Source: Albugo candida (Eukaryota; Oomycota; Peronosporomycetes; Albuginales). Taken from it: DNA of 64,000 nucleotides. Both the position numbers and the translations under genes were made by a program. The stretch is taken from the NCBI GenBank assembly GCA_040437565.1, contig JBDOQK010000053.1:62001-126000 (forward strand), written 5' to 3'. The notes under the pieces were generated by a model. That model was not told the origin of the DNA and searched no databases. It saw only the letters and a list, made by a program, of their open reading frames with translations. This document shows positions 20,756 to 31,394 of the stretch, piece by piece (position 1 is the first letter of the stretch; each line of letters opens with the position of its first letter).

Positions 20756-21793
20756 TTGATGCACTTCTACGATCCATACTCGAGGACTAGTGCGGCATCC
20801 GACCACGCACTTGTACGAGTGAGACTCAAGTGCGTGTAGCGTGCTGGGTGTAATGAATATGCCATAATCCACATTCGATGCTATACTGCTTTCGAGTCGA
20901 TCTAAGTCAGAATGTACAAATCGATCATTATTATCTAGTGCAAGTATGTAACGGCATGCGCGTGCCTCCCCTTTCTAACGGCCATCGCATCTGCTGTACT
21001 TGGTAAAGGACGCTTTCCAGGAGTATGTACGAATGACGCGGTTGAGAAGCTTCGCTTTGAGTCTATCTGTTCTGTATTTAGAGTAGTAGTAAGTAATCGC
21101 GAGCACTGCAGTTTACTTCAAGAAAAAGAAAATAAACGAAAACAAAATCTTTCTTTACAATTAGGAGCCCGGTATAGCCACACACCCTTTTTGGTATAGC
21201 TGCACCCCCTAACTTAATTGATAACACCGGTATCGTTACACCCTCTAACTATCCNNNNNNNNNNNNNNNNNNNNNNNNNNNNNNNNNNNNNNNNNNNNNN
21301 NNNNNNNNNNNNNNNNNNNNNNNNNNNNNNNNNNNNNNNNNNNNNNNNNNNNNNGACAATCGGTAGCTGCAAACAATTAACGCTATTCTATTCTCAAGAA
21401 GCGCAGCTATTGTACTTTTTTGCAATATATTGAAACATTTTGGCTACAAACGCAAGATTCTTTCGATGAACGAGTTCCGAGCTTTGTTAATAGATTACAT
21501 ATAAAAGCTTGTTTCAAAAGTCTGTCGATGTGTCGATCAAATACGTAGTAAGAGACAATGTCCAGCTTCTAATTAATGGATAATGTCATGAAGTACAGTA
21601 TTCTTCACATTCATGTCCACCACATTACGCTGAACAGCTAGTACTAGGTAATACTAGAATCAGAGCTGCACTTGCATACTTCTTAGCGGTATCAACCGGC
21701 GGCGACTGTCTAGTATCACGGAGAGAATGCAACAACATGGATATTTTTTGACAATCAAATTAGAATAAGAGATTTTTTTAATTAAAAAGAATA
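20756..21793. repeat. Gene-free region with degenerate repeats and gap 21255-21354
   Basis: About 1 kb without genes. At 21168-21254 three degenerate copies of a roughly 30-35 bp unit containing GGTATAGCYRCACCC / GGTATCGTTACACCC end at the N-run. The A-rich block at 21118-21160 and the flanking sequence could be part of another LTR, but I cannot prove it. Confidence 0.35.
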
Positions 21794-22501
21794 TTAGCTG
21801 TTCCTACTTCCTACGTTGATTGTTTGTTTTTTCGATACCAGAAGTTGCTTAAGTTGCTGTATCTGACGCTGCAAGTGCTCAACTGTTGCGCGCAATTCAT
21901 CCACTTTGCGATGTAACACGTCATTTTCGAGTCTGAGTGCTTTATTGAGCTTTTTGAAAAAGTTTGGTGAACTTTCATCATCAGTTTGGATATCGGGACG
22001 CTTTGAAACAACAGTACTGTTGGCTGAGACTTGCTGTAGTTGTTGATGATAATCACCAAGTAGTCGTACTGCGTTCTGATACTCGGTTTGAACTTTTGTG
22101 AGGTTGTTTTTTCGGTCCTCTAGTTCTGATAAAGTCGTTTCTAGTTGCGAGGAAAGCTTATCAATGCAATCCTTTTGGTCAGCAACCTCGGCTGCTTGCT
22201 GCTGAAGTCGCATTTTCAAAGTTTGATTCATTTCTGTTACCTCGAGTAGCGCATCATTCTGGCGCGCAAATGCTGACTCTGATTGAGCCTTCGAAGCCCT
22301 GAGATGACCAATCTCTCTCTTGAGCGACTCGTTCTCTTTGCGGAGTCTTTGGAGCTCGGTGCTGACGGTCGCTGAGTTTGCTGAGGTTGCTGGCCGGGTT
22401 CGCTGGTGTGGCTGCTCCTGAATTGGAACATAGCCACCACCGACGCGGCGCATGTTGGCGGGTTTAAGTCGTGAGTTTGTTGTTGTTTGTCTGGTGTTCA
22501 T
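21794..22501 (-). CDS. Coiled-coil protein of unknown function
   Basis: A single exon of 235 aa. The first 45 residues are disordered and basic (MNTRQTTTNSRLKPANMRRV). From about residue 48 to the end it is coiled coil with heptads (LQRLRKENESLKREIGHL ... LRLENDVLHRKVDELRATVEHL), broken by a short acidic linker near 170. I do not recognise it; centrosomal or flagellar coiled-coil proteins look like this. Upstream 22502-22912 holds no gene. Confidence 0.6.
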   Translation of the reverse strand: MNTRQTTTNSRLKPANMRRVGGGYVPIQEQPHQRTRPATSANSATVSTELQRLRKENESLKREIGHLRASKAQSESAFARQNDALLEVTEMNQTLKMRLQQQAAEVADQKDCIDKLSSQLETTLSELEDRKNNLTKVQTEYQNAVRLLGDYHQQLQQVSANSTVVSKRPDIQTDDESSPNFFKKLNKALRLENDVLHRKVDELRATVEHLQRQIQQLKQLLVSKKQTINVGSRNS

Positions 22502-22912
22502 CGTTGGTTAATTGGATAGTGAGAACCAAAGCAGTCCGAGGATTAAGCATCGAAGACGAAAGAATACGACAGAAGAAAAGAACAGCATTATATTGAGTCT
22601 CTTAGCTAGAAATTCGTCGTCGCCGATTCCTATAGTGATTCCTAGTGTCGTGATAAAGCCCGGATATGAAAAGAAAAATTAGATGGAAATTAACCAATTC
22701 AAGATTGAGTTGACAGAAAATGACCAGACAATGGAAGTTTTTTGAAGGAATCGTCTATTGAGGCGAAAGGAGACATTATGTAGGGTATTAATGTACGTTG
22801 TGACACATTACTGTAAGGACATGCATCGAACATTATTTACCGAGTTTTACAGATCAGATTACTATCTATCAAATAAATCTTTCATCCAATTGAGATACAT
22901 CAAAACCTGCTC

Positions 22913-23899
22913 TCAGATCATTTCCTGTATTCTCCGATCAAATTGCAGCTCCAATTCACTCAATTCTTCGGTTGCCCGAGCCAACGCAATTTTTGCTTTA
23001 TTTAGATCAAGAGGCAAATCAGAATATTCATCGAGCTGTTTCTTCAAATGCTGAATCTCTCTCTCATCCGCTTCCAGTTTCTGCGTCCAAGATATCCGCC
23101 CTCAATTCCGAAATGTGAACAAGGTTCTAGATGACGTGCTTACATTTTCCAATTCCACGATAGCATCATGATCGCACCTAATACCAACTGATTTCAGCGA
23201 TGACTTACTACCGATTCTCAAATATACTTGGATTCAATTTCATGAAAAAAACCGATCTGATTCAGTGAAGCTTCCAACGCGAGCTATTGTATAGAATTTC
23301 AAAGTAATTTTACACATCGCCGACGATCAAGGCAATAACTTACCACTTGCTTCCTCCTGGCCTCTATTTCCATCTCAACTTCATCACATCGTTTCTCCAT
23401 TGTCAAAGAATGCTCTACGAATATAGTTGACTCTATCTGACGATTCGATGAAAGTGATTACAAACCCATTTCTTCTCTCTCTCGTGAGGCGATAGTCAAG
23501 TGCCCTTCAGTCGCTCGAAGACGCTCAAAATCAGACTGAAGTTGTTTCTGCTGCAAAAGTTTCCGATCAATCCGGTGTTGTGATTCAATCGCTTCCTCGG
23601 TTGCACTTTGAAGTTTCTCTTCCAAGCCTGTTATTGCCGATAAGTAGCTACTCGTATGCACGTTTTTCAACTGTAACAATATCGCGGTTTCCGTTAATGT
23701 TCGCAAGTACAAGCGACCATTCTACCAAATACATAAGCTTTATATTTCTGCTCAACTTCGTGCTTACAACTGATAGATTTCCTTCCTCAATACCCATCCT
23801 ACTCAGAAGGACTTTTTTGTACCCGACTTCTGCCTCATATTCCGCCTCTATCGACGACATCATCTGCTCCATCCCTATTTTAGAGACCGGTACAAACAC
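22913..23899 (-). CDS. HAUS1: HAUS1-like augmin subunit (multi-exon)
   Basis: At least five short exons with introns of about 30-100 nt can be read. Best supported are 23872-23768 (MEQMMSSIEAEYEAEVGYKK...), the exon encoding YLSAITGLEEKLQSATEEA, and the last exon ending at 22913. The last reads KLEADEREIQHLKKQLDEY, SDLPLDLNKAKIALARATEEL, ELQFDRRIQEMI, which follows the C-terminus of HAUS1 closely. Augmin recruits gamma-tubulin to existing spindle microtubules. The N-terminal 100 or so residues of animal HAUS1 are not found, so either an upstream exon was missed or the protein is short. Exact exon borders in the middle are uncertain. Confidence 0.6.
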
Positions 23900-24082
23900 T
23901 ATTGTGTCTCTACCCTTGAATGTAGTGTATAATCAATTTCTGTAATTTAATTGAGAGATCAGATCCCTTCGCTCAATATAGACTCCTTTTCTACAAAAGC
24001 TGTTAATATGTGGATACAATCTCAAAGTGAATGAGACACTATTGACAACAATTCAACTGGTAGCACCCAATCTATTTTTCAT

Positions 24083-26311
24083 TCATTCAAGAGCTGGGTT
24101 CTTATTGCGCGCACATTCCATGACGTCTTTCGCAAGTCTGGCCGCAGATTCCATCATTTGATACTCTTCCGCACTCACATTACTTCGAGGATTACTATCA
24201 AAGGCGCAAAGTAGTGCTACGTCGGGCTTTTGCGACATTTGAAGTGGAATCCCCAAGACAAATATCGCGTCCACCGCGCTTGCGTCACGTGGTTTCCATT
24301 CTTGATCCATATTTGTGTCTTTTACGACAATGGGCTTTCCATTCCGCGCACACTGTTCGAATCTTTTATCTGTTCTCAGCTTCAAACGCTGATCTTTTAT
24401 TCCAGTGAATGCTTTCATCTTCAGTCCATTCGATTCGACCACCGCAATAAACACATTTTGACAGTTTAAACGCGATGCGATCATTTGACACATTCTTTGA
24501 AGGACCGTGGGTTTGCGATCACGACCAGTCGGTCGATGTGAACTCGTCACTGCCTTTCGACGCAATTGCTTCCTGATGGACTTGGTAGGATGTTGAGTGA
24601 TCACTTCACCGTATCCGGACGTGAAGTCGGCGCTGAGTGGCTCATTTTGGTATGACACGGCGCGATCTCGTGTCGCAAAGGAAACACTTGCGGAAGTTGG
24701 GTCATTGGTGAGGTCAAAAGAGACAGATTTCTGTTTTGTCTGCTTTGCTCGAATATTAAACGATCCAGACTGAGTATTGGCTCCATTTCTATTCGAGTGA
24801 GAACGAGTTGTCTGGACACTATGAAATGTTGGTCGTACACTGGCAATTCCTCTCGAATAAAGCCTTGAGATCTCTTCAAGATCGGCGCAGCTCGAATGAC
24901 TCCTTGATCGTGTAGTTCGCCCACATTGCATACTCCTTGTGATATTAGGAGCGTTGATTGGCCTCGAAGATATCGTCGCATCATTTTCTTTCCCTCTACC
25001 ATTTTGCATCAATCTCTTCTCGATCTTGGAGGTGCTCAGAAGCATATCATCGAAATTCATCGACGTAGCTGTAGAACGTCCGCTGCTTTTCTTATAACCA
25101 GATTCTGGTTGTGCAAAAGCCGAAGGTAGGAATGTCTCATTCGCTGGCTCCATTTCCGCTCGTATCATACACAATTTACATACTTGAGTATCAACAGGAT
25201 TTGATTCGCGTGGCCACACTTGCATTACATGGGTACACTTTGAGCACGTTGTCGATCGACAAACGCCACAGCAGGTCGTGCGACGGTACCAACGAGAACG
25301 CTTACTGCAAACGGCACACTTCGTATTATCCAATAAGCTTACTGACTCGGGATGCACAACCAAGTCTCCAAGTTTTCGCTGAGTAGTGACGTGGTCAAGG
25401 TTGTACAGTGAATTGACCAATATAGTCATTGTTTCTATTGTTGCGGGCGGTATATCATTTAGTGTCACATTTGATTTTTTTGAACGAAAACGTGCGGTTG
25501 TGTATGCAAGCACTTGTGTTAGGTTCGCTTTGATACTTTTATTCGTTTGAATGTCGAATGTGATTCCAATGCTTTGAACATCATCTTGTAGGCACAAACA
25601 ATTGCCTTTCTTGACAATTTTTTCGTGAACGATCTTGGGAATTGTCTTCCAAGCAATAATAGCACGTTTCTGATGTTCGAGTCGTTGTGTACACGTTCCG
25701 AAATATAAATCTTGTGGTTTAGCTGCGCTCTTTGTTTGGAGTCTCATCGCTTGGACTTTGATGAGGGAAGGCTCAATATCGTCGGTTTGCGCTGAAATGT
25801 ATTCGAGCTGATCGGATTTGAGCGGTCGAAATTGTCGGAAGAGATATTGGCCTCCAACAAAATTCGTACCCAGTGTCATTTTCATGGCAGTCACATAATT
25901 TTTGACATCGGTGCTCTCCAGCACATCGACAATCTGATTGACACTGGCTCGAAGTTGGATGGAACTACACATTTTATAGACATACTCGACGGTATCATGA
26001 CTTATTTGTTCTCGATGAAGATGATCCGCTTTTACGTAGCTGAATTGGCGGATAGATTCGTTTTGCATGCGTGCGGCAAAGTTCGTAATGAATGGGTCGC
26101 CCAAATGAGAGAAGAGTGAGGTGACATCAGCAGCGATCACAGTCGGTGGCATACGGAGGCGATGGGAAGATACATGTCGCCTAGTCTTATGCGTACTCCG
26201 AAGACTATTCGTTGAATGCTTGACGCTTGGTAGTGAGTCAAAGCCGGTGTTTATGTCAGTAGACATTGTTGAATGATATTCTGCTCTAAAGGACAAACAA
26301 GCTAGAAACAT
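24083..26311 (-). CDS. START-FYVE-like-GAF domain protein
   Basis: A single exon of up to 742 aa; the Met at residue 16 (MSTDINTGF) is an alternative start. Residues 60-290 fit a START-like lipid-binding fold. Residues 333-383 form a FYVE-like zinc finger with C-x2-C, RRTTCCGVCRSTTCSKC and CKLC, but the basic RHHCR motif that contacts PI3P is replaced by RTTCC. After a long disordered Ser/Thr-rich linker, residues 590-735 resemble a GAF domain (MIASRLNCQNVFIAVVE ... VVKDTN ... DAIFVLGIPLQ). Oomycetes carry many START/FYVE proteins; the specific role is unknown. Confidence 0.75.
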   Translation of the reverse strand: MFLACLSFRAEYHSTMSTDINTGFDSLPSVKHSTNSLRSTHKTRRHVSSHRLRMPPTVIAADVTSLFSHLGDPFITNFAARMQNESIRQFSYVKADHLHREQISHDTVEYVYKMCSSIQLRASVNQIVDVLESTDVKNYVTAMKMTLGTNFVGGQYLFRQFRPLKSDQLEYISAQTDDIEPSLIKVQAMRLQTKSAAKPQDLYFGTCTQRLEHQKRAIIAWKTIPKIVHEKIVKKGNCLCLQDDVQSIGITFDIQTNKSIKANLTQVLAYTTARFRSKKSNVTLNDIPPATIETMTILVNSLYNLDHVTTQRKLGDLVVHPESVSLLDNTKCAVCSKRSRWYRRTTCCGVCRSTTCSKCTHVMQVWPRESNPVDTQVCKLCMIRAEMEPANETFLPSAFAQPESGYKKSSGRSTATSMNFDDMLLSTSKIEKRLMQNGRGKENDATISSRPINAPNITRSMQCGRTTRSRSHSSCADLEEISRLYSRGIASVRPTFHSVQTTRSHSNRNGANTQSGSFNIRAKQTKQKSVSFDLTNDPTSASVSFATRDRAVSYQNEPLSADFTSGYGEVITQHPTKSIRKQLRRKAVTSSHRPTGRDRKPTVLQRMCQMIASRLNCQNVFIAVVESNGLKMKAFTGIKDQRLKLRTDKRFEQCARNGKPIVVKDTNMDQEWKPRDASAVDAIFVLGIPLQMSQKPDVALLCAFDSNPRSNVSAEEYQMMESAARLAKDVMECARNKNPALE

Positions 26312-26739
26312 AGGGTTTTCAGATGACGTGGGAGGGTATGTGCTGGCAAGACGAATCGAATAACGCTCGCTTATGCGTTAATGAGGATAATCGCATCATT
26401 TATTCTTAATGATACATTTGACTTGGTATAGTAAAGTGTAGTAAACCTTGTAAATTTCATCGATAGCAAGCGACATGTTTCTTGCTGACATGTAATGCTC
26501 AAAACCTTCTAACAGATTATTGAAGATAGGGAGTAAGCAGCTGTAAAATATCAGCTATGAGTAGAACGTTCGAAAAACTCGGTGAATCCTTCGATATCAC
26601 TTCTCGCAGCCTGAACGATTGGTGAGTATTGATAAGCATCTGCGTATCTTATTGTGACAAGTCAACGAGTGGGTACCTGCAGAAACTATTACGATCAAGT
26701 CAGAATCTGATCACCACCATCATTCGCATTTTGGCAACT
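26312..26739. other. Upstream region of the MGCC gene with a possible leader exon
   Basis: At 26557 an ATG opens MSRTFEKLGESFDITSRSLND, followed by a GTGAGT donor. A stretch directly before MGCC (YLQKLLRSSQNLITTIIRILAT) is open in the same frame, so a longer N-terminus joined by a short intron is possible. I prefer the MGCC start. Confidence 0.35.
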
Positions 26740-28282
26740 ATGGGGTGCTGTTTTTCTCAAGGGGAAGAGCTTGAGTACGATGTCAATAAAGCCCTCAAAA
26801 CGTAAGTGATGACATGTTGCGTATCGCGCCATGTCGCATCAATCCCTTACCTTAAGTAGAAAACGAGTCGATCTTGGAGATGCTTATACACATGAAGACA
26901 TGAAACCACGTACAAAGACACCCTATTCAGCTGCCATTGTGGCACATGCGAACACAGCTTTGGTAGAAGCGAGTACGTCATCATGTTTGGCAACCAAAAC
27001 CATGCTTTGTATGAATAATATTCGTTTGTAGAGGTCGGTTCCANNNNNNNNNNNNNNNNNNNNNNNNNNNNNNNNNNNNNNNNNNNNNNNNNNNNNNNNN
27101 NNNNNNNNNNNNNNNNNNNNNNNNNNNNNNNNNNNNNNNNNNNATTCGTTTGTAGAGGTCGGTTCCAACACTATCAACAAAGTGACTGACGCTCCAGATG
27201 CCCATCAGAAGTGTCTCGATGAAGATTCAAAGTCGCCAGTGTTTGTGAAAAGCATTGTAGAAACCAATATGGATCATTCTTTTGTAGAGAAGCATCGGCA
27301 TGATTCCACCTCATCCTTTATTGAGCTCGAGGCACCTGCAGCGTCAGTTGACGAATTAGCTTTTCGTAATGGACCGAAAATGGAGATGATATCTACGCGC
27401 GACTTTGAGTACGGTGAGCCTGATTGCGCTAAAGTATTCCCAACATCGATGGTCGTAGAAGCTGATACCACTCAGAAGATTGCTATGACTCCAATTTCAT
27501 CCTCATCTTCCTCATCTCCCTCATCATCGTCAACTGCATCAACTCCTCAGTCAATCGCACCGGAAGTGGATTTCGTCGAAAGACAAGATATCAGCATTCA
27601 GAAGGCTGATCAAGACACTCAGTTTATTATTCTCAACAGAGAAGAGAGTGAAATAAAAAAGCTGCCGACCGTAGTCCCGATTAATGAAGATGAAGATGAG
27701 GCAGCATCTATTAGTTCTTCATCGTCGAGCTCGGCACAATCTGCGACATCATCGGAAGACGAAGAAGACACTGATGAAGCGGATGATGACGAAGACAACG
27801 AAGAAGATGATATTGGAGAACAAAACAACGAAAAGGAAGATAATGAAGAAGATAACGAAGAAGAAGACAGCGGGACGGAAAGCTCGAAGGAAGAGGAATT
27901 CTACAAAATTAAGCAGAATCCATCTCCAAAATTTATACTCCTTCACAATAATGAAAATGCACTTAATGGCAACAGCTGCTTTTCACCTGCAATGTCCAAG
28001 TCCAGAGTTGTCTCCATCGGTGGATCCTCATCCCGATCCTCATCCTCGTCATCTCAATCGTCCCCGTCATCTCAATCTTCCTCGTCTTCATCATCTAGCA
28101 CAACGCCAAAATCGCATATTGTTGATGTAAACCGACCAAATCATCCGGAACTTCAAAATTACAAATCGGAACAAGAGTCATCAATAATGACATCGGATGT
28201 GTTCACGTCAACTTGTGAGACACAAGAAGATTTCAAACTTAATAACACGAACATCAAGATAAACAACAACCACCGAAAATGA
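26740..28282 (+). CDS. Predicted N-acylated (MGCC) acidic, serine-rich protein
   Basis: Three exons (26740-26801, 26860-26972, 27156-28282) close in frame to 433 aa. It begins MGCCFSQGEELEYD, a classic N-myristoylation plus double-cysteine palmitoylation start. Residues 21-60 (KRVDLGDAYTHEDMKPRTKTPYSAAIV) look folded. The rest is low complexity: runs of Ser near 115-125, 185-200 and 290-320, and a long Asp/Glu tract near 205-245. The N-run 27044-27143 is flanked by the same 24 bp and falls on the splice acceptor, so exon 3 is intact. Family unknown; a lipid-anchored disordered scaffold is inference. Confidence 0.65.
27044..27143. other. Assembly gap (100 N) with 24-bp duplicated flanks
   Basis: 27020-27043 and 27144-27167 are identical, so this is an unmerged overlap at an intron-exon border. 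Confidence 0.85.
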
Positions 28283-28380
28283 GAAAAAATAATCTGCTTG
28301 ACTCTTTGTATTAATGGACTCTGTCAATCTATATGCCTGAAAGCATTATTAAACATTGAAGCCGCACAATTTCATCAATC

Positions 28381-29010
28381 ATGCGGTTTTCTTATGCATC
28401 ACGCTACACCTCAAAATGCGTGAAAGTCCTTCCATACGTTACATCGCTAGGTTTCTGTACTGGAATCGACTGCCTTTCAAGTCGAGCTTATACAAAACCA
28501 GCACAATGCGGTTCTGCCTCTCAGGAATCGGATTGTACTTCCACCACTGCCTTGCTACTTTTACGAGGCATCGGTGCTGGAATCGCATGGACCATCAGCG
28601 TGGATTTCTACTCGTTACTGAATTTACCCGATCACATTTGGCTCAAAGATAAAACGCTACACACGGCCCCACAACGCCGTATACAAATAGCAAGAGAAGT
28701 TTTCAAATCCGTAGCACTGTTATGTGGACGGAATGTATTGGGATTTGTCACGTTTTTAGGACTTTTTGGCGGCGTCTCATGTGGTTTAGAGATACTGCGA
28801 CATCGAAAAGATGCGCTGAATCCATTTTGCGGCGGTTTTGTTGCGGCATTGGCTGTATTGTCTAACGAGGTCAACAAACCTCGTGCGGTTCTGACAAGCG
28901 CTTTGTTCTGCGGAATCACGTCGATGGGGCTATGGTGGTCTATACCGACGAGTGGTAGTCAGTCTGGAATGACCGCAGGGTCTGAAATCAAGAATCAAGA
29001 ATGTATCTGA
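28381..29010 (+). CDS. Tim17/Tim22/Tim23-superfamily membrane protein
   Basis: A single exon of 209 aa. Four hydrophobic segments occupy residues 60-190, with glycine-rich patterns: LLRGIGAGIAWT, GRNVLGFVTFLGLFGGVSCGLE, the basic loop RHRKDALNPFCGGFVAALA, and SALFCGITSMGLW. This arrangement, with a charged RxKDxxNxxxGG loop, is the Tim17 family signature seen in inner-membrane translocases and OEP16/TIMMDC1-like relatives. I cannot assign a subtype. Its 3' half is repeated at 29918-30187 because of the assembly duplication. Confidence 0.65.
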   Translation: MRFSYASRYTSKCVKVLPYVTSLGFCTGIDCLSSRAYTKPAQCGSASQESDCTSTTALLLLRGIGAGIAWTISVDFYSLLNLPDHIWLKDKTLHTAPQRRIQIAREVFKSVALLCGRNVLGFVTFLGLFGGVSCGLEILRHRKDALNPFCGGFVAALAVLSNEVNKPRAVLTSALFCGITSMGLWWSIPTSGSQSGMTAGSEIKNQECI

Positions 29011-30994
29011 CCAGACATGCACATAGAAGTCAATCAAATAATTGCATTACGTGTTTTATGCTGAGTACTTGATGTTAACGCGTCCTCAACTAATGTTACA
29101 TCCACACTTTTGAGTATCCTAAAATCATCATGTGAGTGAAAGCTTCCACACTTTAGACTAGAACAAATCCTCACCTCATCTTTTCTTAACGCATTCAGAT
29201 CAGAATGGGCCTTCATAATGGTCCTTTGATTCGCAGAATAGCAAATAGAGGTGCCCCTCATTCCACACATGAAATTTTCTTTTTCCATCCGCGATTGACT
29301 CTTACTCAAATCAGTCCGCACATGACTCAAGCGTGATGATGCGAGGGTATCGATTTGTTCATAAAGATCGTCTTCCGACTCTAGAAAAATTGTCGTCAAG
29401 TGAACATACGCGACGTTCAACAACACACACCGAATGTCGTTCGCTCGTGGCAAATCTTGAGGGCAATTCCTCTCTGGAGATGTTGGAGTCCCTATCACCT
29501 CAAAAGTGCATAAGAACTTTGGATTTGTGATCGTGTCTTACCTCCACCCAAAATCGAGCTACTTCTTCTGTTACGGCACGCAAAATAACCAGACCATCTT
29601 CTGTTCTCAAATGTATCTGCTTAGCATCGGAGTCCATTATATCAATTTCTTTGGCTCGACGTAGATCAGTGACCAGAATTGGGGACTGTGGGGGACATTT
29701 CTGACCACGGTAGATGAGCAGAGCTCGAAAAGACCAATGTAGTGTTACATGAGAGCGATAAACCGTCAGACAAAATCCATAAGTCTGGAAAAGAAGCGGT
29801 TGCCAAGTGCCATCTAANNNNNNNNNNNNNNNNNNNNNNNNNNNNNNNNNNNNNNNNNNNNNNNNNNNNNNNNNNNNNNNNNNNNNNNNNNNNNNNNNNN
29901 NNNNNNNNNNNNNNNNNGGATTTGTCACGTTTTTAGGACTTTTTGGCGGCGTCTCATGTGGTTTAGAGATACTGCGACATCGAAAAGATGCGCTGAATCC
30001 ATTTTGCGGCGGTTTTGTTGCGGCATTGGCTGTATTGTCTAACGAGGTCAACAAACCTCGTGCGGTTCTGACAAGCGCTTTGTTCTGCGGAATCACGTCG
30101 ATGGGGCTATGGTGGTCTATACCGACGAGTGGTAGTCAGTCTGGAATGACCGCAGGGTCTGAAATCAAGAATCAAGAATGTATCTGACCAGACATGCACA
30201 TAGAAGTCAATCAAATAATTGCATTACGTGTTTTATGCTGAGTACTTGATGTTAACGCGTCCTCAACTAATGTTACATCCACACTTTTGAGTATCCTAAA
30301 ATCATCATGTGAGTGAAAGCTTCCACACTTTAGACTAGAACAAATCCTCACCTCATCTTTTCTTAACGCATTCAGATCAGAATGGGCCTTCATAATGGTC
30401 CTTTGATTCGCAGAATAGCAAATAGAGGTGCCCCTCATTCCACACATGAAATTTTCTTTTTCCATCCGCGATTGACTCTTACTCAAATCAGTCCGCACAT
30501 GACTCAAGCGTGATGATGCGAGGGTATCGATTTGTTCATAAAGATCGTCTTCCGACTCTAGAAAAATTGTCGTCAAGTGAACATACGCGACGTTCAACAA
30601 CACACACCGAATGTCGTTCGCTCGTGGCAAATCTTGAGGGCAATTCCTCTCTGGAGATGTTGGAGTCCCTATCACCTCAAAAGTGCATAAGAACTTTGGA
30701 TTTGTGATCGTGTCTTACCTCCACCCAAAATCGAGCTACTTCTTCTGTTACGGCACGCAAAATAACCAGACCATCTTCTGTTCTCAAATGTATCTGCTTA
30801 GCATCGGAGTCCATTATATCAATTTCTTTGGCTCGACGTAGATCAGTGACCAGAATTGGGGACTGTGGGGGACATTTCTGACCACGGTAGATGAGCAGAG
30901 CTCGAAAAGACCAATGTAGTGTTACATGAGAGCGATAAACCGTCAGACAAAATCCATAAGTCTGGAAAAGAAGCGGTTGCCAAGTGCCATCTAA
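28741..30994. repeat. 1,077-bp duplicated contig ends around a 100-N gap
   Basis: 28741-29817 and 29918-30994 appear identical throughout, separated only by the Ns at 29818-29917. The left copy ends inside the PH-domain gene and the right copy begins inside the Tim17-like gene. This is what two overlapping contigs placed end to end give. The genome probably has one copy. Confidence 0.9.
29034..29817 (-). other. Duplicate 3' part of the PH-domain gene (assembly copy)
   Basis: This repeats 30211-30994 base for base and should not be counted as a second gene. Its upstream part is cut by the N-run. Confidence 0.85.
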
Positions 30995-31275
30995 CGTTTT
31001 ATAATCCAGAAAACCTGATACAACCCAAACTGAAAAACAACCTTTGCACCCCTTTCACAAATTATGTACCCGACAATCCTAATAAAATGTATTGAGTGGA
31101 CATGTGAAAAATCAAGCATGCTTGAACCTTTTTCATCAAGCACGACACTGTCAGCACGCTGTTTACGACCGCTTGAAGAATCCAAATAATTTTCATCGAG
31201 ACTTTCGCGATTTTTGCATTCAATTGGTGCTACTGAGGAAGTATCTTCGCGACGTCTTTGTTCGAGCAACATCAT
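30211..31275 (-). CDS. PH-domain protein
   Basis: At least three exons. The first starts at ATG 31275 (MMLLEQRRREDTSSVAP...). A 44-nt intron is the best way to join it to the PH exon, and a clear 43-nt intron (30718-30676) leads to the last exon. The PH domain reads DGTWQPLLFQTYGFCLTVY, HWSFRALLIYRG and KQIHLRTEDGLVILRA, ending with the tryptophan helix VTEEVARFWVEV. After it come about 150 residues without a known domain. PH domains bind phosphoinositides or partner proteins. The start lies about 120 bp from MICU1, divergently. The splice before the PH exon is uncertain. Confidence 0.6.
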
Positions 31276-31394
31276 CGTGCGAATCCTTCGAACTTAGCTG
31301 CTGTTCTAATTTTGCCATTTTTGGTGAATTCATGTACTTTATGGTCATTGAATTATCACTAACTTACCACGGGGTTTTTTAGACAGTCAAACGA

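Noticed and set aside
27684-28130. 148-aa Lys/His-rich plus-strand frame
   Set aside because: Shifted reading of the Asp/Glu and Ser codon runs of the MGCC gene.
29500-30096. 198-aa minus-strand frame spanning Ns
   Set aside because: It joins antisense Tim17-like sequence to the PH exon across an artificial gap.
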